NCBI RefSeq assembly: GCF_016863135.1
Contig: NZ_BOOH01000019.1
Span: 186,001 to 250,000, forward strand
Length of the DNA: 64,000 nucleotides
Source of the DNA: Planobispora longispora
GTDB lineage: Bacteria > Actinomycetota > Actinomycetes > Streptosporangiales > Streptosporangiaceae
Direction of reading: 5' to 3'
Position 1 is the stretch's first letter, and every line of letters starts with the position of its first letter. This document shows, one piece after another, positions 1 to 12,262 of the stretch. The position numbers and the translations under genes are program-made. The notes beneath the pieces were generated by a model. The model saw only the letters and a list, made by a program, of their open reading frames with translations, made no database searches and was not told the DNA's origin.

Positions 1-323
1 GCGGCCAGGAAGCCGAGGACCAGCAGGGGCACGGAGTTGGCCATCAGGTGGGCGAAGTCGGCGTGCAGGAACGGGGCGACCGGGATGCCGCCGAGGCCGC
101 TGACGTCCCACGGGCGCGAGGCGTCCCACGCCTCGATGCCGTAGGCGTCGAACTCGCCGGGGAGCACGTAGTCGGCCACCTCGATCGCCCACATGCCGGA
201 CACGAGCAGGATCACCAGGAGCGCCGCGCCCAGCGCGCCCGCCGCCAGGCTGCCCGCGGTACGGCGCAGGTGCGCGCCGGAGAACCGGTTGGAAGGATTC
301 ATCCCGGTCGGGTAGTCGCTCAT
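1..323 (-). CDS. Rhomboid-family intramembrane protease, N-terminal part (runs off window)
   Basis: Only the first 107 residues lie in the window; the gene continues past base 1. The ATG at 323 follows an AGGAG ribosome site. The protein has a short cytoplasmic N-terminus, a hydrophobic first membrane segment (about residues 25-48), an extracytoplasmic loop, then HADFAHLMAN at residues 87-96. That matches the rhomboid H-x4-H-x3-N pattern (H87, H92, N96) preceding the catalytic Ser/His segments, which are outside the window. Rhomboids are serine proteases that cleave within membranes. Activity cannot be judged without the missing GxSG and His motifs; it could be an inactive rhomboid-like protein. 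Confidence 0.75.
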   Translation of the reverse strand, partial: MSDYPTGMNPSNRFSGAHLRRTAGSLAAGALGAALLVILLVSGMWAIEVADYVLPGEFDAYGIEAWDASRPWDVSGLGGIPVAPFLHADFAHLMANSVPLLVLGFLA

Positions 324-559
324 GCACACTCCTGGCCTCATGGAGCCGCCACGTGAAGGTCACGTGCCCGTGTCGCACGCGCCCACACCTTCACCGTACG
401 TACACCCGCCGGGAAACGCGCCGGGCGCGACCCTGAGGGATCGCGCCCGACATGCCGGAAACTTCGTAAGACCATTCCCGCCGGCGGAACACCCGCCCCG
501 CCGGCGGCGACGGCCGGGAAGGATCGGCGGTCACGACACCCGATGGCCGGGAAGGGGCG
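324..559. other. Gene-free stretch upstream of the rhomboid gene
   Basis: No gene is seen in these 236 bases between the rhomboid start and the 3' end of the crotonase gene. An inverted repeat GTGAAGGT/ACCTTCAC (353-360 and 387-394) flanks the region just upstream of the rhomboid start and could be an operator. The rest is GC-rich sequence with no coding signal. Confidence 0.4.
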
Positions 560-1357
560 TCACTCGCCCTTCCACTGCGGAGCGCGCTTCTCGGCGAAGG
601 CCGCCGCGCCCTCCATGGCGTCCTTGGAGCCGAACACCGGGTTGATGATCTCTCCCTGCTTCTTGAACATCTCGTCGAGGCTCCAGTCGGCGGACTCGAC
701 GATCACCCGCTTGGTCGCCGCCACCGCCAGGGGGGCGTTCGCAGCGATCTTCTTGGCGAGCGCGACGGCCGTGGCCAGCGCCTCGCCCGCGGGCGTGACG
801 TAGTTGACCAGGCCGACCTCGTAGAGCCGGGAGGCCGGGAAGTGATCGCCGGTCAGGGCGATCTCCATGGCGATGTGGTACGGGATCCGCTGCGGCAGCC
901 GCATCACACCGCCCGCCCCGGCGACCAGGCCGCGCTTGGGCTCGGGCAGCCCGAACTTGGCCTCCTCGGAGGCGACGATGATGTCGCAGGACAGGGCCAG
1001 CTCGAAACCGCCGGCCAGGGCGTAGCCCTCGATCGCGGCCACCATGGGCTTCTTCGGCGGCGCCTCGGCGATGCCGCCGAAGCCCCTGCCCTCGACGACC
1101 GGGAAGTCGCCGGTCAGGAAGCCCTTGAGGTCCATGCCCGCGCAGAACGTGCCGCCCGCGCCGGTCAGGACGTAGGCGGAGACGTCCTTGCGCTCCTCCA
1201 GTTCGTCCAGCGCCGCCGCGACGGCCCGCGCCACGACGCCGTTGATGGCGTTCTTGGCCCTGGGACGGTTGATCGTGATGACGGCGACGCCGTCCTCGAC
1301 CTGGACCAGGACCTCGTCACCGGCTCCGGAGGCCGGCGCGGAAGTCGACTCGGACAA
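560..1357 (-). CDS. Enoyl-CoA hydratase/isomerase (crotonase) family protein
   Basis: A 265-residue crotonase-fold protein acting on acyl-CoA thioesters, probably hydrating an enoyl-CoA in fatty-acid or side-chain beta-oxidation. The oxyanion-hole segments are FCAGMDL (71-77) and GYALAGGFELAL (111-122). The two positions used as catalytic glutamates in the hydratases are E119 and E139 (FGLPEPKRGL). The start is a TTG at 1357, chosen because AGGAG lies 5 bases upstream; that AGGAG overlaps the stop codon of the upstream dehydrogenase gene (8-base gap), so the two are translationally coupled. Substrate specificity cannot be read from sequence. Confidence 0.85.
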   Translation of the reverse strand: MSESTSAPASGAGDEVLVQVEDGVAVITINRPRAKNAINGVVARAVAAALDELEERKDVSAYVLTGAGGTFCAGMDLKGFLTGDFPVVEGRGFGGIAEAPPKKPMVAAIEGYALAGGFELALSCDIIVASEEAKFGLPEPKRGLVAGAGGVMRLPQRIPYHIAMEIALTGDHFPASRLYEVGLVNYVTPAGEALATAVALAKKIAANAPLAVAATKRVIVESADWSLDEMFKKQGEIINPVFGSKDAMEGAAAFAEKRAPQWKGE

Positions 1358-1365
1358 GGTGACTC

Positions 1366-2139
1366 CTACTTGGGCTGGAAGCGGATGCCGCCGTCGAAGC
1401 GGATGGTCTCGGCGTTCATGTAGTCGTTCTCGATGAGCGCGCGGACCAGGTGGGCGAACTCCGAGGCCTGTCCCATGCGCTTGGGGAAGACGACCGGGGC
1501 GACCAGCTTGGCCTTGAACTCGTCGGAGTTGGGCGAGAAGCCGTAGATCGGGGTGTCGATGATGCCCGGGCAGATCGTGTTGACCCGGACGCCGACGGCG
1601 GCCAGGTCACGGGCGGCCGGGACGGTCATGCCGACGATGCCGCCCTTGGAGGCCGAGTACGCCACCTGGCCGGTCTGGCCCTCCAGCGCCGCCACGGAGG
1701 CGGTGTTGATGACCACACCGCGCTGGCCGTCCTCGTCGACCGGCTCGGTCTTGGAGATGGCGGCGGCGCCGATGCGCATCAGGTTGAAGGTGCCGATCAG
1801 GTTGACGTCGATGACCTTGCGGTAGGAGGCCAGGTCGTGCGGCGAGCCGTCGCGGTTGACGGTCCGGGTGGCCCAGCCGATGCCCGCGCTGTTCACCACC
1901 ACGCGCAGCGGCTTGCCGGTGGCCACCGCGGCGTCCACGGCCGCCTGCACCTGCTCCTCGTCGGACACGTCGGTCTTGACGAAAACCCCGCCGAGCTCGT
2001 CGGCGAGCGCCTTGCCGCGCTCCTCGTTCAGGTCGGCGATGACCACGGTCACGCCATGCGCGGCGAGGTCACGGGCCGTGGCCTCACCGAGGCCGCTGGC
2101 ACCACCCGAGATGATTGCTACTGCTCCGTTCAGGTCCAT
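1366..2139 (-). CDS. Short-chain dehydrogenase, 3-hydroxyacyl-CoA dehydrogenase type II-like
   Basis: A 257-residue SDR with cofactor motif SGGASGLG (11-18), active-site S148, Y161 and K165 (YSASK), and the VNSAGIG segment. The overall pattern, including the insert before the active site and the C-terminal [11 protein letters not shown], resembles the mitochondrial HSD17B10-type 3-hydroxyacyl-CoA dehydrogenases. Paired with the downstream crotonase gene it would supply the dehydrogenation step of a beta-oxidation module. The -10-like TAAAGT ends 6 bases before the ATG, so the mRNA is probably leaderless. A near-perfect inverted repeat at 2175-2208 lies upstream and may bind a regulator. Confidence 0.85.
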   Translation of the reverse strand: MDLNGAVAIISGGASGLGEATARDLAAHGVTVVIADLNEERGKALADELGGVFVKTDVSDEEQVQAAVDAAVATGKPLRVVVNSAGIGWATRTVNRDGSPHDLASYRKVIDVNLIGTFNLMRIGAAAISKTEPVDEDGQRGVVINTASVAALEGQTGQVAYSASKGGIVGMTVPAARDLAAVGVRVNTICPGIIDTPIYGFSPNSDEFKAKLVAPVVFPKRMGQASEFAHLVRALIENDYMNAETIRFDGGIRFQPK

Positions 2140-2174
2140 GAGCGGACTTTAACGCGGATACCGAATGAAGTTCT

Positions 2175-2208
2175 ACTCGGGGTGGGCCAAATCTCCCCCA
2201 CCCGGAGT
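2175..2208. promoter_or_regulatory. Inverted repeat upstream of the acyl-CoA dehydrogenase/crotonase operon
   Basis: ACTCGGGGTGGG (2175-2186) and CCCACCCGGAGT (2197-2208) pair at 11 of 12 positions. The repeat lies just upstream of where the -35 region of the leaderless promoter should be. It could be an operator for a fatty-acid regulator, or a terminator-like hairpin; there is no T-run. No known consensus is recognised. Confidence 0.4.
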
Positions 2209-2356
2209 GAGCCGGATCTCTACCGCTCAGGCCGGGAACGGGCCCGCGCACCAGGATTCCCCCGGGCCTGCTGTTGACTCCTCGGAGCGGGCGCGTCACT
2301 GCCCGGCCGGCCGGTAGAGCGGGCGTCGCCGCGGCCGGCCGGTCGCCCGGGCCGGC

Positions 2357-2695
2357 TCAGAGCGCTTCGACGGCCGCGCCGACGTCGGGATAGACCTTGA
2401 TGCGGCGGTCGAGGCCGGTCGTGCGCAGGATCCGCGCCACCGGCGCCTGCGGCGCGGCCAGGCAGACCCCGCCGCCCTGGCCGGTCGCCAGCCGCCAGGC
2501 CTCGATCAGCACGGACAGCCCGCTGGAGTCCATGAACGACAGGGAGGTCAGGTCGAGGACCAGCCGGGATCCGTCGAGCTTGATGGCGTCACGGACCTCG
2601 TCGCGGAGGAAGGGCGCGGTGAACAGGTCGAGCTCTCCCTCGACCGCCACCACCACGGCGTCGCCGACAGCCCGGCGAGCCAGCCGTAGCTTCAT
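2357..2695 (-). CDS. STAS-domain anti-sigma factor antagonist
   Basis: A 112-residue single STAS domain of the SpoIIAA/RsbV type. In this family a serine in a DSSG motif (here FMDSSGL, residues 55-60) is phosphorylated by an anti-sigma kinase; the unphosphorylated form binds the kinase and frees a sigma factor. GAGGAGG precedes the ATG. No anti-sigma kinase or stress sigma gene is adjacent, so the partner must lie elsewhere. Confidence 0.85.
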   Translation of the reverse strand: MKLRLARRAVGDAVVVAVEGELDLFTAPFLRDEVRDAIKLDGSRLVLDLTSLSFMDSSGLSVLIEAWRLATGQGGGVCLAAPQAPVARILRTTGLDRRIKVYPDVGAAVEAL

Positions 2696-2870
2696 CAGTC
2701 CTCCTCGCGGCCATGAGGCAGACCTAACTTTACTTCGCCCTCACCGTATGCGAGACCGGACGGCTTCGCGATCAATCCCGGATCATAAAGGAAGGATCAT
2801 GTCCATAACCCCGCCCGTCACTCCCGGATGACCCGGGGAATCGCGCGGCGGCCGCCCCGCGTGCGGCGGG

Positions 2871-2917
2871 CCGGCGGTCCCGGGACTCAACCGGCGGTCC
2901 CGGGACTCAGCCGGCGG
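2871..2917. repeat. 20-bp tandem repeat spanning the cbiO stop codon
   Basis: CCGGCGGTCCCGGGACTCA plus one variable base occurs twice head to tail (2871-2890, 2891-2910), followed by a partial third CCGGCGG. The second copy contains the cbiO stop triplet (TCA at 2907-2909 on this strand), so the unit covers the last codons, the stop and about 10 bases beyond. See the finding on stop-spanning duplications. Confidence 0.9.
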
Positions 2918-3638
2918 AGAAGCCGTACGGCAGTTCCAGCCGGTGCGCGGCGAGCAGCTCGGCGTCGGCGAGGATCTCCCGGGTCGGCCCGTCGGCCGCG
3001 ATCACCCCGCCGGACAGGATGAGCGAGCGCTCGCACAGCTCCAGCGCGTAGGGCAGGTCGTGGGTGACCATCAGCACGGTCACGTCCAGGCTCCGCAGGA
3101 TCTCGGCGAGCTCGCGGCGCGAGGCGGGGTCCAGGTTGGACGAGGGTTCGTCCAGGACGAGGATCTCCGGCTCCATGGCCAGCACGGTCGCCACCGCCAC
3201 CCGGCGGCGCTGCCCGAACGACAGGTGGTGCGGGGGCCGGTCGATCGCCTCCAGCATGCCCACCCGCTCCAGCGCCGCCTTGACCCGCTGGTCGAGCTCC
3301 TCGCCGCGGACGCCCATGTTGGCCGGGCCGAAGGCGACGTCCTCCCGGACGGTCGGCATGAACAGCTGGTCGTCCGGGTCCTGGAAGACGAGGCCGACCC
3401 TGCGCCGGATCTCCTTGAGCGAGCCCTTCGCGACCGGGAGACCGGCCACGGTCACGGTGCCGTGCCCGGCGGTCAGGATGCCGTTGAGGTGCATGACCAG
3501 GGTGGTCTTGCCCGCGCCGTTCGGCCCGAGCAGCGCGACCCGCTCGCCGCGCTCGATGCGCAGGTCCACGCCGAACAGCGCCTGCGTGCCGTCCGGGTAG
3601 GCGTACGCCAGCCGGTCCACCTCCAGCGAGGCCGTCAT
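2907..3638 (-). CDS. cbiO: Energy-coupling (Co/Ni) ABC transporter ATP-binding protein
   Basis: A 243-residue ABC ATPase with Walker A GPNGAGKTT (38-46), signature LSFGQ (139-143) and Walker B ILVLDEP (159-165). It powers the CbiMNQO energy-coupling importer for cobalt or nickel. It starts 1 base after the cbiQ stop, so the genes are translationally coupled. The Nur-box-like site at the head of the operon favours nickel, but the ATPase itself does not reveal the metal. Confidence 0.9.
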   Translation of the reverse strand: MTASLEVDRLAYAYPDGTQALFGVDLRIERGERVALLGPNGAGKTTLVMHLNGILTAGHGTVTVAGLPVAKGSLKEIRRRVGLVFQDPDDQLFMPTVREDVAFGPANMGVRGEELDQRVKAALERVGMLEAIDRPPHHLSFGQRRRVAVATVLAMEPEILVLDEPSSNLDPASRRELAEILRSLDVTVLMVTHDLPYALELCERSLILSGGVIAADGPTREILADAELLAAHRLELPYGFSAG

Positions 3639-3639
3639 G

Positions 3640-4416
3640 TCACCATTCCCCCGTCTTGAGCAGCACGCTCCCGAGCAGCACCGCGAGCGCCGCGCCCGGA
3701 AGCGTACCGGCCGCCAGCCACTGCCGCGCCGAGGCGGTCAGGTCGTGGATCACCGGCATCGACCCGGTGTAGCCGCGGCTCAGCATCGCCAGGTGGACCC
3801 GTTCGCCCCGCTCGTAGGAGCGGATGAACAGCGCCCCGGCCGAGCGCGCGACCACCGGGATGTGCCGCACGTCCCGCGCCGTGAACCCCCTCGACTCCCT
3901 GGCCACCCGCATGCGGCGCATCTCGTCCAGGATCACGTCCATGTAGCGGAGCATGAACATGGCGATCTGCACCATCAGCGGCGGCAGCCGCAGCCGCTGG
4001 GCGCCCAGCAGCAGCATCCGGGGCTCGGTCGTGGCCGCCAGCAGGACGCTCGCGACCACGCCGAGGGTGGCCTTGGCCAGGATGTTCCAGGCCGCCCACA
4101 GGCCGGGCAGGCTGAGTGAGAGTCCCGCCACCGAGATTCGCTCCCCCGTCCCGACGAACGGGATCGCCAGCGCGAACAGCACGAACGGGACCTCGATCGC
4201 CATCCGCCGCAGCACGAAGCCCGGCGGGATCTTCGCGAGCAGCAGCACGCCCGCCAGCAGCAGCGCGTACGCCGCGAAGGCCGCGAACCACTCGCGGGGC
4301 GTGGCCACCACGGTCACGACGAACCCGACGACCGCCGCGAGCTTGCACTGCGGCGGGAGCCGGTGGGCGGGCGTGTCGCCCGCCCGGTAGAGCTGGTGGT
4401 GATGGCCCGCGCTCAC
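3640..4416 (-). CDS. cbiQ: Energy-coupling (Co/Ni) transporter transmembrane protein
   Basis: A 258-residue membrane protein with GTG start at 4416. Hydrophobic segments lie near residues 25-75, 85-105, 120-140 and 230-252. The cytoplasmic region RRMRVARESRGFTARD and the later RSYERGERVHLAMLSRGYTG are the paired Ala-Arg-Gly-type coupling helices that dock on the ATPase in EcfT/CbiQ proteins. It lies 82 bases after cbiMN and 1 base before cbiO, in one operon. Confidence 0.9.
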   Translation of the reverse strand: MSAGHHHQLYRAGDTPAHRLPPQCKLAAVVGFVVTVVATPREWFAAFAAYALLLAGVLLLAKIPPGFVLRRMAIEVPFVLFALAIPFVGTGERISVAGLSLSLPGLWAAWNILAKATLGVVASVLLAATTEPRMLLLGAQRLRLPPLMVQIAMFMLRYMDVILDEMRRMRVARESRGFTARDVRHIPVVARSAGALFIRSYERGERVHLAMLSRGYTGSMPVIHDLTASARQWLAAGTLPGAALAVLLGSVLLKTGEW

Positions 4417-4498
4417 TGAACGTCCTCTCCGGCAGGTGCTTCGGCCCCGAGACCCGTCCGGATGACTCTCGCGCCGGGAACCGTCCCGTTCAGCGCCG

Positions 4499-5542
4499 TC
4501 AGACCGTCACGTCTTCCCGACCGCCCTCGCGGCCGGCTTCCCGGTCGCGGCGGCGGGCGGCGTAGCCGACGGCTCCGGCGACGATCAGCGTGATCCCCAC
4601 GCCGACCACCCCCGTGACACCGACCGGGATCCCGCCCACGTCACCGTAGTCGGCCAGCAGCCACGAGCCGAACGCGTGGTCGGTGGCCTGGCCGAGGAAG
4701 CCCTCGTCCTCGGCCACCTTCTCCAGCCCGTCCGGGTCGCCGGAGGCGAAGAAGGAGACCACGCCCGCCAGGACGAGCGTGACGCCGACGCCCGCCAGCA
4801 GGAACGGGCGCGACCGACCGGCCGGGGCCGTGACGCGCTCCTCGCGCTCCGGGACCACGGTGACGTCTCCGTCGGGACCGCGCAGCACCAGCGGGGCGGC
4901 CAGCCCGTGCGCGCCGTACACCAGGTCGGGCCGGGCGGCGAGCACGGTGGCGACGGTGACCGCGGTGATCAGCCCTTCGCCGATGCCGATGAGCACGTGC
5001 ACGCCGCCCATCGCGGCGGCGACCGTGCCGATCTCGATGGGAGCCGTCCCGCCCACCCAGAACAGCAGCGTGAACGCCAGCGCCGAGGCGGGCACCGAGA
5101 CCAGCGCGGCGGCGAACGACGCGGCGGTGATCGCGGCGCGGCCGTTCAGGCTCCGGGTGATCAGGCGGAAGACGCCCCAGCCGGTCAGGACGGTGACCAG
5201 GCCCATGAGCGTGATGTTGACGCCCAGCGCCGTCAGGCCGCCGTCGGCGAAGAAGATGCTCTGCACCAAGAGGACCACGGCCATGCACAGCACCGCCGTG
5301 TACGGCCCGACGAGGATCGCGGCGAGCGCTCCGCCGAGGAGGTGGCCGCTCATCCCGGGGAGGACCGGGAAGTTGAGCATCTGGACGGCGAAGACGAAGG
5401 CGGCGACCAGGCCGGCCATCGGGGCGGTCCGGTCGTCGAGCTCGCGGCGGGCGCCGCGCAGGCAGACCGCGGTCCCGGCGGCGGCGACGGCCCCCGCTGA
5501 GATCGAGACGGCAGCGGTGAAGAAGCCATCGGGAACGTGCAC
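4499..5542 (-). CDS. cbiM: Fused CbiM-CbiN substrate-binding component of a Ni/Co importer
   Basis: A 347-residue fusion. Residues 1-220 are CbiM, starting with the conserved N-terminus MHVPDGFF, whose His2 and free amino group bind the metal in the family; HLLGG (67-71) is a further conserved His region. Residues 247-340 form a CbiN-like tail with two membrane segments and a PDGLE motif (270-274). The GTG start at 5542 is fixed by the His2 requirement and by GGAGG 9 bases upstream. First gene of cbiMN-cbiQ-cbiO. The upstream region has a TTGCAA/TAAAGT promoter overlapping a Nur-box-like element. Confidence 0.9.
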   Translation of the reverse strand: MHVPDGFFTAAVSISAGAVAAAGTAVCLRGARRELDDRTAPMAGLVAAFVFAVQMLNFPVLPGMSGHLLGGALAAILVGPYTAVLCMAVVLLVQSIFFADGGLTALGVNITLMGLVTVLTGWGVFRLITRSLNGRAAITAASFAAALVSVPASALAFTLLFWVGGTAPIEIGTVAAAMGGVHVLIGIGEGLITAVTVATVLAARPDLVYGAHGLAAPLVLRGPDGDVTVVPEREERVTAPAGRSRPFLLAGVGVTLVLAGVVSFFASGDPDGLEKVAEDEGFLGQATDHAFGSWLLADYGDVGGIPVGVTGVVGVGITLIVAGAVGYAARRRDREAGREGGREDVTV

Positions 5543-5595
5543 AACAAGCCTCCGAGGTGCGGATATGACCCTTACTTTAGGCCATGGACTTGTTA

Positions 5596-5612
5596 TTGCA
5601 ATCGATGGGCAT
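5596..5612 (-). promoter_or_regulatory. Nur-box-like operator overlapping the cbiMNQO promoter
   Basis: On the minus strand the site reads ATGCCC-ATCGA-TTGCAA. This agrees with the Nur box as I recall it (tTGCaa-N5-ttGCAA) at all the strongly conserved positions. The TTGCAA half doubles as a -35 element, 16 bases upstream of TAAAGT. A larger dyad GCAATC...GATTGC (5598-5603, 5622-5627) encloses the area. A Nur-type repressor is encoded at 63375-63788. Binding would block nickel importer transcription when nickel is plentiful. The consensus is from memory. Confidence 0.5.
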
Positions 5613-5709
5613 TAGCGAATGGATTGCCCCAAGTGAGAAAACGCAGGTCAGCGAGGGGTAAGACGGGAGTCAGCGGGAGACCAGGACAGGGGCCGCCGAA
5701 GGCCCGGAC

Positions 5710-5778
5710 GGAAACCGCCGGAAGGTCAGGGCGAGGGCCGCAGGAAGATCAGGGTGGAAACCGCCGGGAGGTCAGGGC
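5710..5778. repeat. 23-bp direct repeat at the glycosyltransferase 3' end
   Basis: GGAAACCGCCGG(A/G)AGGTCAGGGC, written here with its one variable base, occurs at 5710-5732 and 5756-5778. A weaker copy (GGAAGATCAGGG) lies between. The second copy contains the stop triplet of the glycosyltransferase gene (5772-5774). Confidence 0.8.
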
Positions 5779-7688
5779 AGGAAGCGGCGGAGGAACGCCT
5801 TCGGGGTGACGGTCCGCACGATGACGCTGAGCCGTCCCTTCCCCGCCGTGGCGTACGGCTTGACGGTGCGCAGCACCACCCCCCGCCACCACGTGCGCGG
5901 CGGCGCGACCAGCTCCGCCTCCGCCTCGATCCGGAACCGCGCCGGCGGCCCGCCGAGGTCCAGTTCCAGGTAGGCGTCCCAGGTGCCGGGCCCCAGCCGC
6001 CCGAACGCCTGCCGCGCCGTGAACCCCCCGCCCGCCCGGGCCGCGACCGGCACCCGCCGCTCCCGCCCGGAGCTGCGCTCCCGCCACACCAGCCGGCGCA
6101 CGGCCCGCGCGTCGGGGGTGATCGCCCCCATCGTGATCTCACCGTCGAGGACCAGCCGGTGCCCGGCCGCCCAGCGGGAGCGGGCCAGCCGTACGACGCC
6201 GGACGGGGTGACCACGTGACCGCCGATGTCGACGCTGAGGTTGCCGTAGGGCCGGGTGAAGTACGGCAGGGCGATCACGCCGCCGATCATCCGGGGCGCC
6301 GGGCGGGCGATCTGCCCGTCGCGGTCGGCGCCGAGCCGTGCCGTGCGGACGACCCCCTCGCACTCGACGGCCACGTGGACGTCCCAGACCCCGGGGGAGA
6401 GCACGCCCAGGTCGAGCACCCCGGCGAACGCCTCCCCCTGCCGGATCACCGGGACGGTGACGTCGTCCTGCCCCTCGGACGCCTGCCGGGGGCGCAGGAC
6501 CAGCGTGACGGCCCCGGTGACGATCTCGGGGTGGCGGTCGGGCTCCAGGGCGTCCAGCGCCACCCGGCCCGTGACGGCCAGCCTCGTGTCGCCCTCGTCC
6601 CAGCGCAGGCCCGTGAGCTCGCGGCGCACCACGGCCAGCTCGATGTGCGCCAGCCGTACCAGGCGGTCGATGTCCTCCAGCGCGGCGATCCGGCTGCGGT
6701 CCACGGCGCCGAGCCGGTCGCGCACCCCGTCGGTCATCCAGCGGTCGCACATGTCGGCCACCTCGGCCGCGATCTCCTTGCGCTCGACCTCGCCGGCCTC
6801 CAGGAAGGGCCGGCCGAGGCGGGCGAAGGCGTCCATCCGGAAGTGGCGCCGGAGCAGGTGGTCGCGGAGCGGGCCGGGCCGCACGTGGCCGACCATCAGC
6901 TCGATCGGCTTCTTGATCATCCGTAGCCACGAGAGGGCGTCGCGGCTGGCCGGGCGCTGCATGATGCTGGTCCCGTCGGGCCTGTCCACCAGGTGGTAGC
7001 AGTCGTAGTCGGCGACCACGGAGATCACGCCGGCGTGGCAGTAGGCGTGGGTCGTGAAGACGATGTCCTCGCCGACCAGGAGGCTCTCGTCGAAGCGGAT
7101 CCTGTGCCGCTCCAGCATCTCCCGGCGGAACAGCTTGAAGCAGCTCAGGCTGTTGTAGACGGCGCTGTCCTCCAGCGGCGCCCGGTCGACGCTCTCGTTG
7201 AACATGGAGACCGGGGCCCTGCGGCCGTGCCCGACGATCTTCCCCAGGACGATGTCGGAGCCGTTGCGCTCGGCCATCGCGAGCATGCGCTCCAGCGCCT
7301 CGGGGCCGAGATAGTCGTCCGCGTCGCAGAAGAACACGTATCTGCCCCGGGCCAGGGAGAGCCCGGTGTTGCGCGGGCCGCCCGCCCCGCCGGAGGCCTC
7401 CTGGTGCACGACGCGGATGGTCCTGGGGTGGCAGGAGGCGTACAGGTCGGCCAGCTCCGAACCGCCGTCGACGGAGCCGTCGTCCACGACCACGATCTCC
7501 ATGCTGACCCGCTGGATGAGCAGCGAGGTCAGGCACCGGTCCAGATAGGCGCGGCAGTTGTGGACCGGGACGATCACGCTGACGTCGATGCCGGTCCGGG
7601 CGGCGACCTCGACCAGGGCGCCCTCGCCGGACTTCGCGCCGCCGGGTCCCGCGCCGGCCCGATGGAGGATCGCCCGCGTCATCGCCAC
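5772..7688 (-). CDS. Family 2 glycosyltransferase with large C-terminal extension
   Basis: A 638-residue protein. Residues 35-270 are a GT-A family 2 domain with VVDDGS (67-72) and metal-binding DADD (122-125). The remaining 370 residues include a helical middle (to about 350) and a beta-rich C-terminal half with repeated WDVHVAVE/WDAYLELD-like strands. The layout recalls polyol-phosphate polymer (teichoic acid) glycosyltransferases such as TarS, which carry beta domains after the GT-A fold. There is no signal peptide, so it probably acts at the inner membrane face. Acceptor and sugar are unknown. It stands alone. Confidence 0.75.
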   Translation of the reverse strand: MAMTRAILHRAGAGPGGAKSGEGALVEVAARTGIDVSVIVPVHNCRAYLDRCLTSLLIQRVSMEIVVVDDGSVDGGSELADLYASCHPRTIRVVHQEASGGAGGPRNTGLSLARGRYVFFCDADDYLGPEALERMLAMAERNGSDIVLGKIVGHGRRAPVSMFNESVDRAPLEDSAVYNSLSCFKLFRREMLERHRIRFDESLLVGEDIVFTTHAYCHAGVISVVADYDCYHLVDRPDGTSIMQRPASRDALSWLRMIKKPIELMVGHVRPGPLRDHLLRRHFRMDAFARLGRPFLEAGEVERKEIAAEVADMCDRWMTDGVRDRLGAVDRSRIAALEDIDRLVRLAHIELAVVRRELTGLRWDEGDTRLAVTGRVALDALEPDRHPEIVTGAVTLVLRPRQASEGQDDVTVPVIRQGEAFAGVLDLGVLSPGVWDVHVAVECEGVVRTARLGADRDGQIARPAPRMIGGVIALPYFTRPYGNLSVDIGGHVVTPSGVVRLARSRWAAGHRLVLDGEITMGAITPDARAVRRLVWRERSSGRERRVPVAARAGGGFTARQAFGRLGPGTWDAYLELDLGGPPARFRIEAEAELVAPPRTWWRGVVLRTVKPYATAGKGRLSVIVRTVTPKAFLRRFLP

Positions 7689-7971
7689 ACCCTCCGTCGA
7701 CTACTTTCCGCTTCCGCTGAGCATCAGTATGTGACGAAGAGATGCCGCTGCGTGGCCGGTTCGGCTTGTTGGTTCTCCTCCGTTCACCCGGAGGTTGCCG
7801 TAGTTGGGGAAAAACAGATGGTTCGCCAGGTTTCTCCCTCGAACCGGCCGGTGCCGCCGGATCACGGAACATCTAAATTCTTCCGAGGCGGATGTCGAGG
7901 ACGCGTCACCGGTTCCGACCCACCGGTGAGAGCCGCCCCGGCCCGGGGCCGGCGCTGCAAGGAGGAGAACC
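7689..7971. other. Divergent intergenic region, glycosyltransferase / ECF42 operon
   Basis: A 283-base gene-free region between two divergent genes. It is less GC-rich than its neighbours around 7740-7890. It contains the ECF42-type promoter described separately (7893-7919). No other element is recognised. Confidence 0.4.
7893..7919 (+). promoter_or_regulatory. ECF42-type promoter of the YCII-sigma operon
   Basis: TGTCGA (7893-7898), a 17-base spacer, and CGAC (7916-7919). The ECF42 promoter motif I recall is TGTCGA at -35 and CG(A/T)C at -10. It lies about 50 bases before the YCII gene that is co-transcribed with the ECF42 sigma gene, so autoregulation is likely. Confidence 0.55.
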
Positions 7972-8330
7972 GTGAAGTACATGCTGCTGATCTACAACCG
8001 TCCCGGTTTCGCGGAGGAGCTGTCGGAGGCCGAGCGCGACGAGCTGTTCGGCGGGGTGGACGCGCTCATGAAGGAGCTCACCGAGTCCGGGGAGCTGATC
8101 GGCGGCGAGGCCCTCGCCGACCCCTCGCAGACGAAGACCGTCCGGGTGCGCGACGGCGTGCCGGCGGTCACGGACGGGCCGTACATCGAGGCCAAGGAAC
8201 AGTTCGCCGGGTACATCATGGTCGACTGCGAGACCCCCGGGCGCGCGGTCGAGATCGCCGCGCGCTGGCCGGACGCCAAGCGCTGGGCCATGGAGGTCCG
8301 GCCCCTCATGCAGCAGTCCGGGACGGAGAT

Positions 8331-8334
<4 letters not shown>
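7972..8334 (+). CDS. YCII-related (DGPF) protein, ECF42 partner
   Basis: A 120-residue YCII/DGPF-domain protein: MKYMLLIY at the start, the family motif TDGPYIEAKEQFAGY (64-78) and the ARWPDAKRWAMEVRP tail. It starts with GTG at 7972 behind GGAGGAG. In this family the gene is nearly always linked to an ECF42 sigma factor, as here, where its stop overlaps the sigma start. Its biochemical role is not established; the fold is a dimeric alpha/beta barrel. Confidence 0.9.
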
Positions 8335-9593
<1,259 letters not shown>

Positions 9594-9758
9594 GCGTGTC
9601 GTGCCACCCCGTAACGGCTGATTTCATGCCTCGCTTCCCGGCCCGGAGTAAGCTTGCCGTGCGGTCCGGGACGCCACGGTTCCACGACGATCCCGGCCCG
9701 GGACCGCGAAGGACCGAAGGGAAGCCCCGACCCTCGGGTCCGGCGCGAGGAGCTTTCT
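9594..9758. other. Intergenic region before the hybrid histidine kinase
   Basis: 165 bases. An open frame extends the kinase upstream to a TTG at 9654. The ATG at 9759 is preferred because AGGAG lies 7 bases before it and the upstream residues have no membrane-protein or family character. No terminator or operator is obvious. Confidence 0.4.
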
Positions 9759-12164
<2,406 letters not shown>

Positions 12165-12262
12165 CCCCGGGGGCCCCTACCTGTCCCAGAGAGCGCTGAT
12201 CGGCAGGCCGCGGAGGCCACCTCATCCGTCCGGGTCCGCGGTACGGGTGACAGAGTGAGGGA

